DNA from: Stenopsyche tienmushanensis
Lineage: Eukaryota; Arthropoda; Insecta; Trichoptera; Stenopsychidae
Reading direction: 5' to 3'
Assembly (NCBI GenBank): GCA_008973525.1
Contig: WACJ01000039.1
Coordinates: 1,178,001-1,242,000 of the forward strand
Length of the DNA: 64,000 bases
A program made the translations under genes and the position numbers. Positions 35,701-47,921 of the stretch are shown here, piece after piece. Position 1 is the stretch's first letter; each line of letters opens with the position of its first letter. The notes under the pieces are model-generated. The model saw only the letters and a program-made list of their open reading frames with translations, did not search any database and was not told the DNA's origin.

Positions 35701-38235
35701 GTAAGTTGTCTAAATATGCATCATCCTGTTTATCGCATGTTCTGGTTTCCTTCATACATAATCGAATGCAATATTGTAGAATGCTATCTGATTTTTCTGG
35801 ACGTATTAATGATGTACGATTTGGGACCATGCCAGATTACTTTACGGTGTATTAAATGCGGTGTGCTCTCGGTTTCGAAAATAAGTTTTATAAAAATGTT
35901 TCTTTTGACACAATTTACTTTTAATTTGGCAGAATCGTAATAAACTGGTTCGACGACCTCTGCATTAAAAAAAAAAAAAAACAACAAAAACGCAGCAATC
36001 AATAACAGTTAACACTGTCACAATTACTCCTGAAATGGTCTACAGCGCATCCATTGCTGATCGACTTAAAATACCAAACAGGAAGCTTCATATAACATGT
36101 TTTCTCATTGCTTAAATTTGAATTGTCGCTGATTATTGCTTGCATATTTTCCTAGGTCGTTCATAGACCTTGTCACATCGCCATTAGTAAAATCAAATAT
36201 CAGCCATATTGGTGGGGAGTGACACTTCCGTTGGAGGCCGCACCGTTTCCGTTCAATAGTCTTCATCACCACCGGAAAGAAACCGCCATGGCAGACGCCA
36301 TTTTACCCCTGAAATTGCCCATGGCATAGATCCAAACTGAATCATAAACATGCTCTTTAAGGGCTAAAACAATGTTATTCCACAGACATTTTAATTAATG
36401 GATTTAATTTGATTGTAAAGATTTTTGGAAAGCCATTATGCATATAAAAAATCTATATAAATGAATATCTGTATATAATTTAGTTTCTTGGAAATTTGTT
36501 TGCGGACTATACAATCCTATACCATTTATCCGATTGCGATGAAACTTTGATGATTTATCGGCCTTGTATCCGAGAAGGTTTTTAAATTAGCTAAACCATT
36601 GTTTGTGTGCGTAATTTGTTTTTATTTATTAATGCAAAATTATTTTTAGTTCAATCAATGGATATTAATTGATATTTATATCACCATCACTAACGATCAC
36701 CGTGGCTACTGATTTAACCATTGCAATTGAACATCTTTATTCATAAATTGAACATCTTTATTCAATGCATTCGATTACAACTAGTTTTTAATAGACGATC
36801 AATAAATTAAAGATTTGATTTATTCGACGATTATTCCATAGTTTTCAGCGTGTTTCCGTGTAATTTATTGGCAGTTTTACCGTTTATTAATGTGTCGTTG
36901 TGCAAACTATCACGCCGAGATCAAAAGAATAATTTCTAGGTTGTATGGGCAAAAAAATACTTAGTTTGGCCGTCTCTCACAAGTCGTTCGGTCCATTTCA
37001 GGAAACTGTGCCACGAAAGTTGGGACCTGATAACCGATCGCTCGTCACGATTCTGTATCTGTATTTTAAGATTCTTTTGTGCCAATTATGGAATCTGGAT
37101 AAATTTATTGCTAAAAAATCGTGGACAAAATGGAAGCAAGGATGAAATGTTCTCCCGATTAGCTTTTAAAAGCTCAGCCTTGGCACGAACATAGTGAAAT
37201 ATTCTCAATATCGTAAATATATCAGCAAGTGAACGTATCCCGCATTTTGAAATAGATTTTTTTCCCTCTCCAGATATATTAATTTATTCCTGTGGATAGA
37301 TAGCGTAGATTTATACGAATGTCAACAATGAGAAATTTTATCCCGAGGAGACATTCGTCTGTATGACACGATTCAAAAATATATTCCAAAACACTAGATG
37401 AATACTTTCATATTAGCGTGATCGCGAATATGACGTATTTTATCGTCAGCGAATTTATCACAGATTTTCTCGAGAAGTCTTTGAATCGCCACTTTCATGA
37501 ACACCCATCGCATTTTTCCAATATTTTTATATCTATTTCCGAGAACGCAATACAAAGGTTAAATGCCAGCATATTAATATTTTCTTAAAATAATCTCCTC
37601 AGCAATGTCGCCAATTTAGAACCACTCGACCTGCGCAAATAAATTCTGAATCACTTCATAAATTTAGTCAGCCTGTATCACATCCGAAATCATCATAAGA
37701 TCGCATTGATCACAAATCAATTTCTACGGTGTGAGATCCAATTCCTATTCGGCGCCAGTGTTATATAAAACGACTTACGTTGTGCTGAGCTCAAATTTAA
37801 TTAACACTTTCACAGCGAATTAAGGCTACCGACCAGAAATACTTATGACAGCACACTTTGCATTTAAAATTAGCAAAAAAATGTTTATAATACTATTTCA
37901 TGTATGTTTCCCGTTCTTTACATAATGCAAGCACTGTATGTGTTGCTATAAATGTAAATTTTACACTTTAATGTAAATCGCTAAATACAGATTTCATATA
38001 AATAAACTGTATTTATAATCAATTTTTGGATCACAAACGAGATGAATGGGCTATGAGATAGTTTGTGCGGGCGACGGCATATATTAGCACCGCATATCTT
38101 CATTTAGATCGTTAGATCCTTTAAAAATGTAGCTTATACGAATGTATAACAAGTATTAATAAATGCTGCGTTGAAAATAAAGCACTGCACTCAACATGTG
38201 ATTGCATACTCATCAAAGGGTTAAATCTAAGAAAA
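35701..38235. other. Intron sequence downstream of exon 35615-35700; Helitron-like piece at 36465-36620
   Basis: At 36465-36620 the sequence is homologous to 9395-9560 (TTTGTTTGCGGACTATACAA then CCGATTGCGATGAAACTTT) and may be a Helitron end. A local tandem duplication of ATTGAACATCTTTATTCA lies at 36725-36767. A less AT-rich patch near 36150-36320 has no clear frame. No PET or LIM exon was found. Confidence 0.4.
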
Positions 38236-38243
38236 ATATGCTT

Positions 38244-38281
38244 ATAAATAAATAATAAATAAATAAATAAATAAATAAATA
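38244..38281. repeat. (AAAT)n microsatellite
   Basis: A run of about 38 bases of AAAT units with one irregular unit near the left end. It directly abuts a GC-rich block. Confidence 0.9.
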
Positions 38282-38286
38282 GATAT

Positions 38287-38640
38287 TGTAGCGTGGATGG
38301 ATTATCTTCCCCATGCAATGGCGCCATTTTTTGTGGCGTGGTGGACACATATCGTCTGCAATACCGACCGATCGCTTCTTGTGCGTGCATCGTTACCGGT
38401 TGGGTGGTAATACGCAGTAGATGGGAGTTGGAAAGAGTTTTCGGTTAGCCTTGGGTGCGGGAGGACGTCCTTCCCGCAGCCAGATGTCTCTCAATCTCTC
38501 TTCTTCTGTTCGACGCCCGTCTATCCCCATCCATTCGTCCGGCTACATACAGGGGAGCCACCCAAGAACTCTGTCTCGTAAGCGCCCCCGCTCCGACACA
38601 TTCAATACAATAACGATCAAAACTATAACATGTATACAAG
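38287..38640. other. GC-rich block, possible solo LTR or unidentified insertion
   Basis: About 350 bases with clearly higher GC than either side, starting TGTAGCGTGGATGG and ending near ACTATAACA. A TG...CA outline and this size would fit a solo LTR. The flanking bases (GATAT and TGTAT) do not give a convincing 4-6 bp duplication. Opposed open frames at 38421-38720 (+) and 38445-38639 (-) are basic and Ser/Arg-rich with no domain. It could also be a promoter island. Confidence 0.35.
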
Positions 38641-38943
38641 GTTTTGTTTGTTATTGCTACTTATCACCATTAATTTTCATCTTCCAACCTTCTCAGATCT
38701 CTGTTTTTTTCTCTCATTAAAGTTCTCATTAAATTTTGTGATTCATTCTATTGAAGGAATAACATAACTCCAATTGTTGGCTAATTATAAGGCTTTCTTA
38801 TTCTTTTTCAGGGTAAAATTCTTAACAACTTCATCATTTTCAACCGCACCAGATTCTATAAAATTAGCATGTCTTATAATTGCATCCTGCCTGTTTTTAA
38901 CTGACTCAATTAGAGTTACACGTTGAATGGACATAATTTTATC

Positions 38944-39300
38944 AGCATGACATGCCCCAGTCTAATCCGGCGCCCCATGTAATCCGACATGCCAATACAA
39001 GTATAGTACATATGTACGATAAAGCTTCGTCAATGTAAAAAATGCAAAACGTGTGATTCTGGACCGCCTAAATCGTAATTAATCTTTTTAAAAGTTTACA
39101 AGTGAGTACGATATTATACGATCCACAATTGAAACGGAGAATAAATGCTATGGCCATTGTGTTTATGACGTTAATTCTATAATTGAATGAATGAATTATC
39201 TATGCATATCTCGTCGGATTACAAATCCTTTCCAAAAAATTCCCGACTACAAGGGACAGTACTCTATAGTCCGACGAATTCGACGGATTACCGTGGGTTT
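38944..39300 (+). mobile_element. pogo/Tigger fragment, + orientation
   Basis: Begins near CCCCAGTCTAATCCGGCGCC, the complement of the right end of the 31.5-kb copy, and runs through ATGCCAATACAAGTATAGTA and CGTGTGATTCTGGACCGCCT, which corresponds to the REILERL coding part. It ends near GACGGATTACCGTGGG, the other terminal repeat. About 357 bases. It has both ends but almost no coding sequence. Confidence 0.75.
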
Positions 39301-40785
39301 GCTGCAATGCAATGTACAATTTCACAGATGTATTTTAATTACAATCTAATACGCTCATAATGATCAATAAATCACTGTCAAATTAATAATTATACTAGTT
39401 AATCATACTTAATTCAAATTTAAATCATTTTTGCAGACACAGATTTATCGTCGTTCTTGGGAATTCTTTTACGCGCAGTGCTTTATTATCGCGTAAATAT
39501 GACTAGACTTATGAGATGCATTGAACGATTCTTACAAATTTGGAACACTTGGACTGTTTTTTATTGACGACATATCTACATAAATAATCAATAACAAAAA
39601 AGATTTTAATACTCTCAGTCAATAAGCATAATTATTAATTATGCGAATTATTGACGTTGTCGTATAAGTTTGCAAGCAGGATATATTTATTTTATTTGCG
39701 GTTAAATAATTGAAATATTAATCATGTTTAAATTTAATTGATCAAACAGAAATTTCTGTTTATAGTTTTTGCGAAAATTAACCCATTTATGCCGGAGACG
39801 GGTCGCTTAGATCCCAATGCATATGTTTATTCTTAAGATTTTCTTCAATAAAATAAAACATAATTAGCTTTAAATTATAAATTCATATTTATGTAGTATT
39901 TCAACATCTTAAAAGCGAAAAAAATATTTATTTAAACTGTGAATGCTTTACATTTTAGTGTCTTATCTGAGCGACGATCGTTGCTACAAAGGCTATTAGA
40001 CTACTTCTAACGCTTTCATGTGGCTCTCAAATATTTGTTTTAATTGGCTGTATCTCTGTATTTATTTGAATAAAAGTGTCTAAATAAAATATCAAAGCAA
40101 AAAATAAAATTTGCATTTAATAAATTTTTATTTTTAAATTGAATTTTTGAACAATTCTCAAAAATATATTTAGGAATTGCTCTGCGTTTATGATGTGTAC
40201 TTTGTGATAATGCTGAAACCAATGGCGATTGTATAAATTTGCTTAGATGCTGGAATACCTGCAAGAAGTTAAGTACAGTTTTATGGTTAAAATAACGCAA
40301 TTTTCAATTATAAATAATTGTTTTACGGTGAAATTTCACTATGAAAATTCCCATAAAAATTCTCAGTACGTATCAAAGGTTCAACGTCATTCGTGGTTTA
40401 AACAAATGACACGATAACAAACAATTACGAAACAAACAACAAGTTAGCATTGTAGTGATAGTCTTTAACGTTACAGTGTCTCATCGTTAATTTTAGGCAC
40501 ATTTTAGTGATATAGTGATATTGATTGATGATGGAAAAGTGGAAAAGGATTGGATTTGTCGAAACATTGACGTTACGAGATTTTTTCGTCTATCTTCCAG
40601 AGTTTATGTGAGTATAACGTGATAATGAATATATACATTGTCCATGTCTTATATGATCATGTTTTTTTTATCAAAAATGTTTCTTTGATAAGAGAATTCA
40701 CATTCTTAACATATAACATTTGTGTTCTAACATTTTTTGCAAACAAAGTAACCAAATGCATAAATGGCGGATTTCAAATATTAAT
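39301..40785. other. AT-rich sequence without a recognisable gene
   Basis: The minus-strand open frame at 40040-40300 has no domain. No repeat shared with other parts of the window was seen. Confidence 0.4.
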
Positions 40786-41482
40786 CTTATAAATAGGGAA
40801 TCCAATCCCGAGCCAAAATTTTGATCGATGCCCGAAGTAACATTAAAGCATCGAGTTTTTTGTCGTTTAGTCTGGATCTGATTTTGGAAGCAAGGCAACT
40901 TGCTGCTGAAAATGCATGCTCAGCCTCCAAGATCGTTGGAGGTATCGTCATCAGATATTTAAATTCTAGTTCGAGTTGATGACCGTGTGAGCCCCCATTT
41001 TCGTATAACACCATCAAAGTGACTGATAAAATTCCTTTCTGCTGAGACGCGGACTAAAACTCGCAAAATTCCCGATTTCCCGACAAATTATTTATTTCCG
41101 TCGCTGCAGATGAATATTTATATACTATAATACTTTGATGTGATTCGTAATTATATTACGGAGGAATACAAAAATTCTGAACCCCGTATCTATTATATTT
41201 CATATCAATATTCCCATTATAAGAGTCGAGGTGTAGTAAATACATCACCGGTAGGGAAATTTTAATATAAGTATTGCATATATGTATACATAGATTAGAC
41301 AGTTACTGTCCCTACGCGTCACCTAAGCTCGCTAATTAGTAGTTACGCCACTGTTTTCAAGCGTCCAGATTTCAGATGTCTCGATTTAGTAGCCTTCATC
41401 GTGCCTTTACGTTTACTAATCCTGGGATTCATGAGCACCTAAAACTGTCCGGGATCCCGGGATTTGATTCCCTACTTATAAA
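40786..41482 (-). mobile_element. Complete-ended, internally deleted hAT transposon with 8-bp target duplication
   Basis: The element is 40794-41474 (681 bp). Terminal repeats are TAGGGAATCCAATCCCGA at the left and, as complement of the right end, TAGGGAATCAAATCCCGGGA. The flanking 8 bases are identical: CTTATAAA at 40786-40793 and 41475-41482. The minus strand at about 40840-40990 encodes ELEFKYLMTIPPTILEAEHA then FSAASCLASKIRSRL. This is the hAT dimerisation domain with Glu-Arg changed to Glu-His in the ERxFS core. The catalytic domain is absent. This copy defines the ends of the family for the 8.5, 11.6 and 56.8 kb pieces. Confidence 0.95.
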
Positions 41483-43635
41483 CATATCTGATGAGATTTC
41501 CAACCAAGCAATGATTATGAATCATTAGCCTGTAATTAAACATGATTATGCACCATTTGATATTTCCATATTTGTGAACAATTATCAAATGCCATTAATA
41601 TCATATCAACCATGTTCTATATTGCATTCTTAGAAAGAATGTCATTTGAAAGCAAAATACATGTCCCACTTGCAATGCGCTCCCTTAATAATTATGCCCT
41701 TTTGATTGCAAATTCAATATCGATTAACGATTATAAATATAAGAACCATATCCGCTTAATAATTGCAGAATGTTAGTGTAAATCGATGTATAGTATTTGT
41801 TGCAGTCACCTGAATACACAATTCAAAGTAAATTGACACATATCAATGTTTTAAAACATATTGTTCTAAAAAATATGATCACGTAATCATATAAATATGT
41901 CGGAGTGATCGTTCGTTAATATAGAAACATAATTGAGCTCAAACTTCATGAAGAATTTCAACTAGATGGTTTAATCGCATTTGTGTTCGCTATTTATGAC
42001 GTGTGTTTACGCTCGCAACAACGCAACAAACAATGATTCAAACGGCTGACCACCATATAAAAATGTATATAACTACGTAAAATATTCTAAATCGTATAAA
42101 ATTATTTATTAACTTAGAATAATTACATGATTTATCGCAATCGCCGCTCGCAAAACACGCCGGCGTTAACGCACTCATAACCATGCATATGCTCGCAATC
42201 GCTCATATTCACGCATGTTATTAAATTATCGATATTTGGGATGTATCCAAGTATGTTAGCAGTCGCTTGGAAACGTTCATTATAAAGCATATGTAAATTA
42301 TTTAGAACTGTACGCCAGGCGTCTTTTTATATTTTGTGACACAATGACATGTCATCTTTATGGATGTTTTTCTGACACCGTTTTTGTTTAAATATTCATC
42401 ATTATAATGGATTTAGTGTATTTTTTTGTGTAAGATATTTTTTGGCATGCTCTTCGTAATTTATGTGATATTAAACGCCGGAGTTGTGTTTAAAAAATGG
42501 CATCCGAATACTATGTATATGTTATTTTTAATTTACAATATCGTCGTACGAACGTACAACGAAATCGAGCAAAAGTGAGATCCTTGCACGTTTATGCCTA
42601 AATATATTATTAACACATTTTAGGCGGAACGACTTCCGCTCGATTAGTGCCGTAATGCGAGATGATATGTGATGAATATTGATTTTATGTAGTATAGTAA
42701 TATTTTTTCACATGGGTAGTTTCTATCAAAAGTATCACATCGAGCATCATCTTCTATATATATAAAAATCAATGTGTGTCCGATCCAAATTTGCTAAGGT
42801 GAACAAAGCCTTTTGTCAACTATGCCGAGGGGCGATAATACCATAGCTGGCGGCGGCTCTGGTGAAGTGAAGCACTCGGATAAATTTGCGCGCGTCAGCA
42901 CCGGCTAAAATGTGTTAACCTTATCGGACCGGAAATCGTGTGATAGAGACGGGCGTCTTGCGTCTCATCATACACTCTTGCATCAATGGAAAAGTCGTGC
43001 CGTAAATGTACCCCTACACGTTTAAACATTCTCTATATATTTTTCATTTTTTTTTAAATAGAAATTCGTAAATTTTCATATTTAATATTCAACAAAAAAT
43101 CATATTCTAAAGAATCTTTTAACAAAGATAAGATTACTTTCGTTTGTGTTGTCTTGAGGGTAGGCGTTTGTTTTAAAAATTAATATACTTGCATTATTCT
43201 TATCGTAGACCAATTTTGTTATTCCCCTTTAAATATTCTGGATTTTGCAAAATCTACTCCTTCAAAAGTAAACTGGCAGGCTTGCATGGTAATCCTGTCC
43301 TTTTTCCTTTGTCCTTGTCCAGTTTTCGCAACACATTAAGAGGTAAAAATAGTTAAACAACAGAAAGCAGATACCATGCAAGTTGAAAATTAAGAAATAT
43401 TCCGAATATTTTTTTTACAGTTTATTGTTAAATCTGTCGAATGTTCCTTTTGCTTCTCATCTAAAAAAACGCTTAAAAAAGTTAACCAGTTTAACTTCCA
43501 ATAATTCTTCAATATCCTGCGCATTTACACGAACAAAATTGTATTTGACAGTAGGAAAACTTTTTTTTCCGGAATGCATGTTGTTAACTCTTTGATTAAT
43601 TAATTTTTAATTGAGTTAAACATAGATGTATGTCA
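41483..43635. other. No gene; distant inverted pair and a Helitron-like start
   Basis: TAACACATTTTAGGCGG near 42612 and CCGGCTAAAATGTGTTA near 42902 form an inverted pair about 300 bases apart, with TCTATATATATAAAAATCAA inside at about 42753. The latter looks like a Helitron 5' start (TC then a TA run), but no 3' hairpin was found. The inner 42800-43000 is GC-richer. The rest is AT-rich. Confidence 0.4.
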
Positions 43636-43639
43636 ACCA

Positions 43640-43780
43640 CGTATCGTTCACACCAATCCACTTTTCTTTTATGACCGCGCAGCGTGCGTGAAGCTTGTAC
43701 ATCAATAAATGAGCCTCAACACTGTTGATAGCACACATTATTCGTTCATTTCTTTGCGTAAATATCAACAATACACATGC
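43640..43780 (-). repeat. Repeat family A fragment, reversed
   Basis: Contains GAAGCTTGTACATCAATAAA then ACTGTTGATAGCACACATTA, the complement of the 3' part of the copies at 25865-25990 and 49300-49400. Confidence 0.65.
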
Positions 43781-46059
43781 GTATTTTCAGTTTTAGCAAC
43801 AACATGATGCATTTGTTGAAACTTGAAATCGATAAATTTGTACTGATTGATACAATCGATACAATAGCCTTTCAAATAGAATCACTTTTGTTATCATGCT
43901 ATCTAAGAAGACTCCATATCTGATGGTTTTCAACCGGATACGGATTTTGTCGTTATCCGTTGATAATTGATGTGATGAATTTCTATTTTGTAGTTTAAGA
44001 AAATACATGTGGACTTTTACAGTATGATCTTGCCATCGATGTACGAGTGTATGATGAGGCGCTATCTCCGTCTCTGTCATTGATTCACAATATTCGCACT
44101 CAACGTACGATAATGCGTTTTTTGTATCACTCAAGTCGGAACGCATATATGCGCGATTACTAATCAATGGGTATTTTGACGTGCTAACGAAGATTCTGTG
44201 ATTGTGTCCTAATCGCCAGGACTTACATCGTAGTTGTAATTGTAGATTGCGTTATATATAGAGATACTAGCAAACACTGTCATTTCATGTATGGTTCGTC
44301 TATTTTGACTCGGTATAATATTGATATTTGGCCTTCTGGTTAATTAAATCACGTTCAATCAAACAACAATCGTATTATTGAATGATTAAATTAAATTTAT
44401 TGCTTGGACTGTGAAACTGCGGAACTACTACCACAAAATAAATGCTTCCGTTTGATTTCGCCGTGACCTGTACGCAAATTGCTTATAAATGGCACGATGT
44501 TACGTGGTCGTTTGATATGAGTCCATCGAATGAACATACACCTTCATCGATGACAATGGAGAAAAATGCACATGATATCTTGCGAAATCTCGATAACGTC
44601 ATGTCATCTATTGATGCTCAGATCAGACATTCGCGCATCTCCGGCAGCGTGTGCAAAAATGAGTTTTGTCGTTCGCCTATTGTTTGTTAACAGAGTAAAT
44701 ATTTAAATTTCGAATTGCGATTTCTCGGCGAGGAGCTCACCGGTGTACAGAAATAATATTTCGTATACGCATTATTCATACCCGTCGAATGGAGTATGTG
44801 TTTACAGAAAACTGAGCAAACAAAAGTGGGCTCGGTGATAAGTTAATCACCGTTTCTTCGTGCATTTGACATCACTTGTGTTTAATGACTCAGTTTATCT
44901 CTCGTGTCCGGGAAGTGCACATCGACACGTATTTTTTCGGGCAAATCGATCAGAAAGTGGTTACAGTGAGACGTTCCGTTGTTTTTTGGGGGTGGTTGTG
45001 TTTTCATTCGATCCGTCCAGGGTGCAAATCAAATATCAGACGATCGACCACAGCAATCCATTGTGGTCATAAATATATTTTTAGCAGTTCGAATGCATTA
45101 TCATATCAAAGTAGAAAGTTCAACGCTCCAATACAAAAAAAAAACAATAATATTCCATCCATAAATATTGCATATTTCCACATCATTTAACCACTTTTTT
45201 TTGATAACATGTATGTTTGCATACAAATACATAACATTTATATTCGCCATAAATTTGCATACATACACTCTTCTCCAATAACCATCAAAATTTTGTTGTT
45301 TGGTATGGAATATCTTTTCGCATTTTGATATCATATTGCTATGATTATATACCCACGTATTTAATTTCCTTTTAACCCAGTTTCAGTCTAAACGCATTAT
45401 CAATTATCAGGGTTGCCACATTTATATTATATTTTAAATGCTTGTTCAATGAGATCCCTGTCATTCCAAATTGATATCCCATAAAAACAATATGGTTTTG
45501 GGGTTATAAATTCTCATTTTAAATTGGAATAAAAGAGGAATATGCGACTTAATAAGATGTTCGTAAGTCCGAGATGCAACCCTTTGAGCGCAAGATCAGA
45601 CATTGCAGTGTTATGCATATATTGCAGTAGTAAAATGTGGTTACTGTTGGATATGATCTTGTATCAATGTGCTTGTGTGTGATATTTAAATAATTCAATG
45701 AAGCCCCTAAAACAGCTTTTCAAGGGCTTCACAAAAAACGTGGGCTAATTTTTGTTTAATAAGCCACTTCATATTGCAAATGAGTAAATTTACTTTAATT
45801 GCTGTTAGTCTCTTTATATTGTCATAAATAATTCACGCCTTCGTTTACGATAAAACTAATAATAAAGCGTTGCGCAACAAAGGATGTTATTTCTCGTATT
45901 TTTTCTTCATTGACTGGATCAAAAAGCTTTCAAAATACGATGGAATAAATGTACTTCTAATGAAGGAAACTATGTAGAATAATAAGATATTCCATTTGTA
46001 TTAATAGTACGCGGTGTATTGCTGTGGGCCACGCGTAGAACGGGCTGAAATCATTCATC
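43781..46059. other. No recognisable gene
   Basis: The longest open frame is 43793-44167 on the minus strand (124 codons), with no domain, no splice context and composition like the flanks. The overlapping frames at 44442-44690 and 44860-45190 (+) are similar. I regard them as chance. Confidence 0.4.
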
Positions 46060-46225
46060 AGATCAATATGCGCCAACATGGTGCATCCGTTAAACGTCTT
46101 GCAAAACAAATTCCGCACACAATGTTTGTGCTGATTCAAAAACCTTCTCAGATACACGTCTAATAACTCTTCAAAATTTCATCGCAATCTGTTGAATGTC
46201 ATAAGAATTTATAGCCTGCAAACAA
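46060..46225 (+). repeat. Repeat family F fragment followed by a reversed Helitron-like piece
   Basis: 46060-46170 matches 15365-15490. It is followed by AAAATTTCATCGCAATCTG, the complement of the GATTGCGATGAAACTTT motif of the Helitron-like pieces at 9.4 and 36.5 kb. Confidence 0.5.
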
Positions 46226-47280
46226 ATTCAATAATAAATTATATTTACCGCCCTCGGATGTATTAAGCCATTATTTACATTCATCCAACCCTTAAATTAT
46301 TTTCTCGGAACTACTTTTTCCAAGCTTGCGGAAGTGCTCCCACACGCCCTAAATAAGCATTCTTTGTGAAATTTGGCAGGCACTAATATAATAAACGTCT
46401 TCATCGTTTGACCTATAATTATATTAAAATATTCAAACGTTTTTATTTAATGAACAAAAAATGTTGATAAAAACGCACATTTTTCTTCAATCGCTCACTA
46501 TTTATCTATTTTACAATATTTCTTCTCAATTATAGGTCAAATTATGCACAATATTATACAAAGTAAAAATATATTTTTATTTTTTGCTGCAAATCACCTG
46601 TTCAGGATTTAAGACTTCCGCGGTGAAGAATGTCATCGCTCGCGCAAAAAAATATTTTTATGTTCAGTAAAGATCGTTCAGTCAACACATTAAATATCAA
46701 TATTCTATATTTAATATTTTTCGCATTAAAAAATGCTAAAAAACCGATGTCAAGACAGAATTTTTGGGTGCAATGTTTTAGAATAAAATTTCTCTTTTTG
46801 CATTGCTCAGTTCCTTATTTTAAATATCAATGTGGGATTATATCAAACCATGTCGAATAATCGAGATTCCAACCGTTTTATGAATTTAGATGGCCATCTT
46901 GCCCTGTTGTTTGGATATGCGCAAGTGCGCGCGCATTCAAATTTCAAGCAAAACACGTCATTGTTCCATTTATAGCGCATTATGTCGATGTTTTTATATT
47001 GAACGTTAATATTTTGTGTAGCCTCATTGTTCGTCGAGCGCTGTTCTGCTCTTTTGTTTGATTATCTTGCAGAATAATGTCCACGAGGACAGTTCTTTCA
47101 ATATTGAAGTACACGCCGTGTATCTTTCTTTCTTCCACTGATGACAAATGCGAATTGTTTGCATTGTGAATAGTGGCTGACGACTCATGCGCCAATATTT
47201 ATACGCTGCATTTTGATACGAATTTCTTACAAACTGTGTAAATTGAAGGCAGTTTGATCAGTGATAAGTTTTTACAGGCG
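46226..47280. other. AT-rich sequence, no gene seen
   Basis: The open frames at 46630-46860 (+) and 46980-47195 (-) have no domain. Confidence 0.4.
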
Positions 47281-47625
47281 CCGTCGTCATCGGATTGCCT
47301 CTCGATTCCAAGTTGGCGGCGGTGCTAAGTTCACATTTTTATTATCAACTGTGATAAAAAGTACTGCAAAAACACGCTCATTGACATTCTGCTTAAATAA
47401 TAAATCAAATGTGTTCGTGTGATTGTATGAAATGTTCCATGACACATAATCATAAGTACGCCGGATAAATACAAAGTCTGCTCAGTATTGTTTCGACTCT
47501 TCGTCGACATTGAGCATCGGTCTCAGATTGCATGAGCTGAGTGTTTGAATCGACCGCAGGCTTGTTTATAGTAATTGGAGAAGTTTATGGTTTTTAGATC
47601 TATCTGCAATAGTTAAGTGGTTGAT
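47281..47625 (+). promoter_or_regulatory. Probable promoter / 5' UTR of exon 47626-47921
   Basis: Locally less AT-rich, with CAGGCGCCGTCGTCATCGGA and GTTGGCGGCGGTGC near 47276-47325, just upstream of the best non-transposon coding exon in the right half. An in-frame stop (TAA, 47614) precedes the ATG, so this part is non-coding or 5' UTR. No TATA box can be assigned with confidence. Confidence 0.4.
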
Positions 47626-47921
47626 ATGGGTATTTTGGACTGTTACGAAATGGCTGATAGTGATGTTAAGACGGTTGGAGGACGCGTCTGCCAAAACAAT
47701 CAAAATGGAGGATTTGCATCTGCGGACGGATCGACTGCGCCCCCCAAAAAGACCCCCAAGTTTCCATCCAGAGAAAGAAACCACGCAGTGCGCAGGAAGA
47801 AGACCAACAACAACTCAGTGAGGAGCAATTCCATAGACGTTTCGGTCCCGTATTGCAAGTGTTGCGAAAGCAGCGCCAAAGATGGCAGAGAAACGTTGAA
47901 CAATAACGGCAATGGTGAAAT
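47626..47921 (+). CDS. Likely first coding exon, possibly an alternative N-terminus of the PET-LIM gene
   Basis: ATG 47626 follows a stop by four codons. A second ATG at 47650 (AAATGG context, reading MADSDVKTVGGR) may be the true start. The frame runs to an AAT|GTGAGA donor after 98 codons plus two bases (phase 2), and the next intronic codon is TGA. The protein is polar and basic, with GFASADGSTAPPKKTPKFPS, RRKKTNNNS and a Cys cluster VPYCKCCESS. No known domain. GC content and codon use are like exon 6314-8224 and unlike the flanks. Its end phase equals that of exon 35615-35700, so it could splice to the same downstream exons. Equally, it could start a different gene. Confidence 0.6.

Noticed and set aside
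43793..44167. 124-codon minus-strand open frame
   Set aside because: Length is within what chance gives in 64 kb of six-frame sequence; no domain, no splice sites, and composition is like the flanks.
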